Shown piece by piece: positions 60,678-64,000 of a stretch of DNA of 64,000 nt. Made by a program: the position numbers and the translations under genes. The notes beneath the pieces were generated by a model, which ran no database searches, was not told the DNA's origin, and worked only from the letters and a program-made list of their open reading frames with translations. How positions within the stretch are numbered: the first letter of the stretch is position 1; each line of letters opens with the position of its first letter. This DNA comes from Acestrorhynchus altus (lineage: Eukaryota > Chordata > Actinopteri > Characiformes > Acestrorhynchidae), in assembly GCA_034509495.1 (NCBI GenBank), contig CM067507.1:32305888-32369887 (forward strand). Direction: 5' to 3'.

Positions 60678-61429
60678 GAAAAATATATAATTTTGGTATC
60701 ATTACTGAATTGAAAATATCATATCAGTATTGGTATCAAACATTTTTAAATGATATCAAGCCATAATAATGATCCATGCTTAGACGTTTAACCTGTCTTA
60801 ACCTGTTTTATAGGGCATAATAAGGGAACCTGCATTAACATAAAATATATTTAATTATCCGTTCTAGATGTTCTATAATGATATTTAGTAGCGTATTCTA
60901 CATATATTGAGTGGGGATGGCAAGAACCACACACGCACTCAAGACATTCTTCACTGGCTCCTGGACAAGGTCGGCAGGCAGCTTGAGAGATTGACGACAG
61001 GAATGTGAATGTAGCAGATCAAGTAGAGGTGAGCTAAGGACAGAAGCCTGACCCAGATACAGATTAATGCTCTCTTTGAGGCCACTTGCAGGAGGCACTC
61101 TGGAGTTCAATGACTGGCCACTGCTCAACAGCACTTCTGGAAAGAACGTGTTTACTCCCTTTAACATGTTGTATATTGAATACAGTACTTTTATATGCTT
61201 GAATTTGACAAGAGTTATTATAGATACTTTTATTTCCCGAAAAGCCGACAGGTACTGAAAGGGAACACCATTTTGATAAAGTGTCTCTAGTGACAAATTT
61301 AAAATATTATCCCAGCATGGTCCAACAAATGATGTCAAAGAGTATTTGATGTGCTGAATTGCTTGGGTATGAGCTGAGACTTAGATTCTAATGTAAGTTG
61401 AAGTACAAAGCATCATCAGAGAAGTTAGC
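60678..61429. other. Intronic unique DNA, no gene recognised
   Basis: A 146-aa minus-strand ORF (60898-61338) shows no family motif that I recognise and no good splice context. Confidence 0.35.
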
Positions 61430-62060
61430 CTACTGGACTGGAATCCATAGGATTTCTTTTTCTTTAATGTCCTCTGGAGCGAAGGCGCACACACCTGCTG
61501 CCCGAAAGACTTGGGCGCTTATATCACACATCATCAAAATTCAAAGCAACAGCTTCAATAAATTGCTTGCTTAAACATTCCTATGCCTGGTGCTCTTTCG
61601 ACTCTGAAGTGTGGGGGAGAGACCCGCTTTTCAGAGGGGCCCGGATAGGAAACGGCTAATTGCTTGTAACTAGATCGGTTCTAAATGAAACCGTGTGGTG
61701 ATATGCTGGGGTTTATGCATTAGGTCCAATTGGTGATGATTGGATAACGACTGAGGTTGCACTAATCTCTGGGATCAGTCAGGGAGCGACCCATGAGCCT
61801 CGGCAGCAGAGCCGTGAGCTTGAAATCTGGCAACCGCGAACCACATCTGCAGCACAGCAAAAAGGCTATGCTGATAGCTAATGCCCTCGGTGTGAACTTA
61901 AGAGTAACACTTAATCCCAGAATGAGCCGCTGAATAAGATTTGCTCATGCCGAGCCGAACAAAATATGGTCCCCATTTAACTGAAAGTGTAATAAGGGAC
62001 CGTGTCAAAAAAGCCACAGTAACACAGACGTGAATCTGTTTGGGTTCCCTGAATAATAAA
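61430..62060. other. Non-repetitive stretch, possible conserved non-coding element
   Basis: About 600 bases of high-complexity, balanced sequence with no repeat match in an otherwise repeat-strewn intron, including 'ggctaattgcttgtaactag', 'atgattggataacgactgag' and 'ccgctgaataagatttgctc'. This is the typical look of vertebrate conserved non-coding DNA, but conservation cannot be tested from one sequence. Confidence 0.3.
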
Positions 62061-64000
62061 CTTTTAAACATAGAACCAAAAACCTTTTTGTATTTTGTTG
62101 TAATTTAAATGTCTAAAGGAAAAATATTGATTTATTTATTTATTTTACTTTACATTTGTGCAAAGGTCCTGCACCATATGGTGTGAAAGCGGCAATAAAC
62201 AGAATGTCTAAAGTCTTTGAGAATTTAATAGAACTCTACTGATTCATAGTTAGGAACTGAAATCTTAGGGCCAAACAATTATATCATGTCGATGCAGGTC
62301 AACAGCTGTGTGAGATTATCAGTGTCCGCTCAGTCTGAAAGCATTAATCGATTCCCTTTTGTTTTATAAGACTGGCATTAATGCAGCATTTAAACACTCT
62401 GAGAACCGAAGAGTATTAGGATGATTATCATGACAAAAACCATTTAATCAAAGAGGCAGATGAAGCTCTTTTACTAGGCATCTACAGAACTGTTTGGACA
62501 CCAATGCCCAGCATATCAAGCCATTTCTCTCAGCAATAAACGTTTTGGCTCGGCCAGATCACGTTCGAACAGATGCAAACAAACACAAATAGAGTGAAAC
62601 GTAACATAATAGCTCGTGAGCTAGTTTGAAGAACAAAGCCTGGTTCCAGATCCAGAATTCCATCTCCAGCTCACCTGATGTGACATCATTAAGCACTGAT
62701 TTACCAAATCATCTACAAATAATACTAGACACCCATGAGAAGAGCTTTGGAGATGTTTCAGTGGAGACGGATGGACCTTTTGTACGAATGAATAGAAGAT
62801 ATATATTTTTCTAAGATTTAAAAGGTGGGTATCCATAGTGTTTATAGTTCTTTAGCACACGACCCAATAAACATTAGACATCTTACGATTGTGCAGGTCG
62901 GGTATATATTTTGATATAGACGTTATCTGCATGTCCATAAGACATCTAATATTTAGTGGGTAGCAGACAGTGGAACACTTGCAGGGTATGTTTGCAGGGA
63001 TAAAGTGCAAAAAACGACCGACTCTCAAAGCTGTGCGCTGTTAATACAGAAAGTCATTTCTGATATACTGAAGATATTAAAGCTTTCTATTCCTGAGTGT
63101 GAACTTTGCTAAGGCTCAAATGTGCAATAGGAGAGCCACGCATGGCTCACAAAATCCCAGAGTGGGCTGAGGTTTGAATGACTCATCCCGCAGAGTTTAG
63201 GGGAGTACCAGTCAGTTAGAAATCTGTTGCATGGAGTTGGTTTGCTGGCACAAAGGATGCTGGCCTGGTGAAGCAAACTGCACAGACTAGGCCTACAAAT
63301 AGCATGTGTCCAGCAAAGCATGAAGCCAGATTACTCAATTTGATAATTAGAGCATGAACGTGCTGGGACTCATTTTAAGTAAACAGCCATTTGAAGCTGC
63401 CTCTGCTCATCTTTGCTGGGACAAACTGGTCCCTGCAATCTGTTTGTCAAAGAGGCCTTCTGTTTACATGGTAACCCGTGGAGTGGATCACTCACTCCAC
63501 TTGTTTCTTGACCACTGAGCAACTGCAAACTCGACACATATTGTCCAGTTCAGCCGTTAGCACTAGCCACGGGATCCCATGGTGAGGTTCTGTTGAGAAG
63601 AAACACTGACAGAAGGGCTTCTGTTCTCACACTTAAAAATGATGCCTCTTTTCCTGCCGTGTCAGAGAAAAGAGTTTACAGGTCATCTGGTGGGACTCTC
63701 ATTGTTCTCACCTCAACAGGAATCTGCCTCAGCTGCTGGTCATCTCCAGAGCCAAACAGACAATGATTTCAGCACATTTGTGATTCCATCTGTATTCTTA
63801 CTCATACAACATAAAACACATGGTAATACTGACACTACAACGTAACAGAAAGTGTTTAGATCAATATATCAGTTAAATATAAAGGTTTTTATTCACTTAC
63901 AACTGCTACATTCATGCCATCTGATACGGAGAGACCTCCAGTATTAGCTAGTCACTTCATGTTATTTCAGATGTTCTGCCCAATGAAAGGGCATCCACAG
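62061..64000. other. Intronic unique DNA to window end, no gene recognised
   Basis: No coding match. A minus-strand stretch near 63730-63765 reads GSGDDQQL, loosely like a CoA-transferase motif, but was rejected. Confidence 0.35.

Larger units (their letters stand above)
41712..64000 (-). other. sugct: Upstream intron of sugct (partial)
   Basis: No exon matching the expected upstream CoA-transferase sequence was found to the right of 41711, so this is best read as one long intron running off the window. Human SUGCT is also spread over very long introns. A short exon could have been missed, and a nested gene cannot be excluded. Confidence 0.6.

Noticed and set aside
60898..61338. 146-aa minus-strand ORF
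   Set aside because: Same strand as sugct but no similarity to CoA-transferases or any family I recognise; no convincing splice sites.
63700..63765. Minus-strand GSGDDQQL resembling the G-A-G-N-N-Q-Q motif of SUGCT
   Set aside because: A stop codon lies three codons upstream with no acceptor between, and the residues that follow do not continue the family alignment; judged coincidental.
63885..63990. Minus-strand exon suggested by a donor-like 'gtaagtg' near 63890
   Set aside because: No pyrimidine-rich acceptor, and no frame matches the expected CoA-transferase sequence.
1..64000. Bacterial or phage operon, CRISPR array, rRNA
   Set aside because: Sequence style, splice sites, SINE-like elements, Tc1 relics and microsatellites all indicate a vertebrate nuclear genome; no spaced direct-repeat array or rRNA core was seen.

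Overview
This looks like a non-coding-rich piece of a teleost fish nuclear genome, AT-rich and crowded with decayed DNA transposons and microsatellites. Three things point to a fish. Many Tc1/mariner-type relics resemble teleost families. There are tRNA-headed SINE-like repeats ending near 'ggatggatgg'. There is also the 'ctggataagggcgtctgcta' tail common to fish retroposons. Several repeats feel ostariophysan (characin or catfish type), but that is an impression from memory.

The only protein-coding gene I can support is the 3' end of a gene on the minus strand. Two exons (41648-41711 and 25504-25667), joined across a 15.98 kb intron with GT/AG borders and a shared phase-1 codon, encode the last 75 residues of a family III CoA-transferase. 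The best match is SUGCT (succinate--hydroxymethylglutarate/glutarate CoA-transferase, C7orf10-like). No further exon was found between 41712 and 64000, so that stretch appears to be the next upstream intron, with most of the gene beyond the right edge. Positions 1-25503 are the 3' flank. In mammals the SUGCT flank is a gene-poor interval toward INHBA and GLI3, so cis-regulatory DNA is a reasonable expectation here, but this is inference.

Layout: 1-25 kb is the 3' flank, with at least eight Tc1-like relics, a diverged pair of about 800 bp direct repeats (11.8 and 16.0 kb), a nested retroposon tail with GATG/GATA array (4.3 kb), and two stretches with clustered transcription-factor-like motifs (7.6-8.1 kb and 22.5 kb). 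25.5-41.7 kb holds the SUGCT terminal exons and last intron, with a near end-to-end Tc1 relic with TA flanks (29.6-30.8 kb) and a GATA/GACA array (40.1 kb). 41.7-64 kb is the preceding intron, with SINE-like elements, more Tc1 relics, a wholly (AT)n-cored palindrome at 60.6 kb, and a long non-repetitive stretch at 61.4-62.0 kb.

All transposases seen are broken by stops, frameshifts or deletions; none looks active. I saw no rRNA, CRISPR or bacterial-type operon structure. No clearly new biological system was found. The most useful results are the SUGCT exons and the regulatory or structural candidates listed in the findings.
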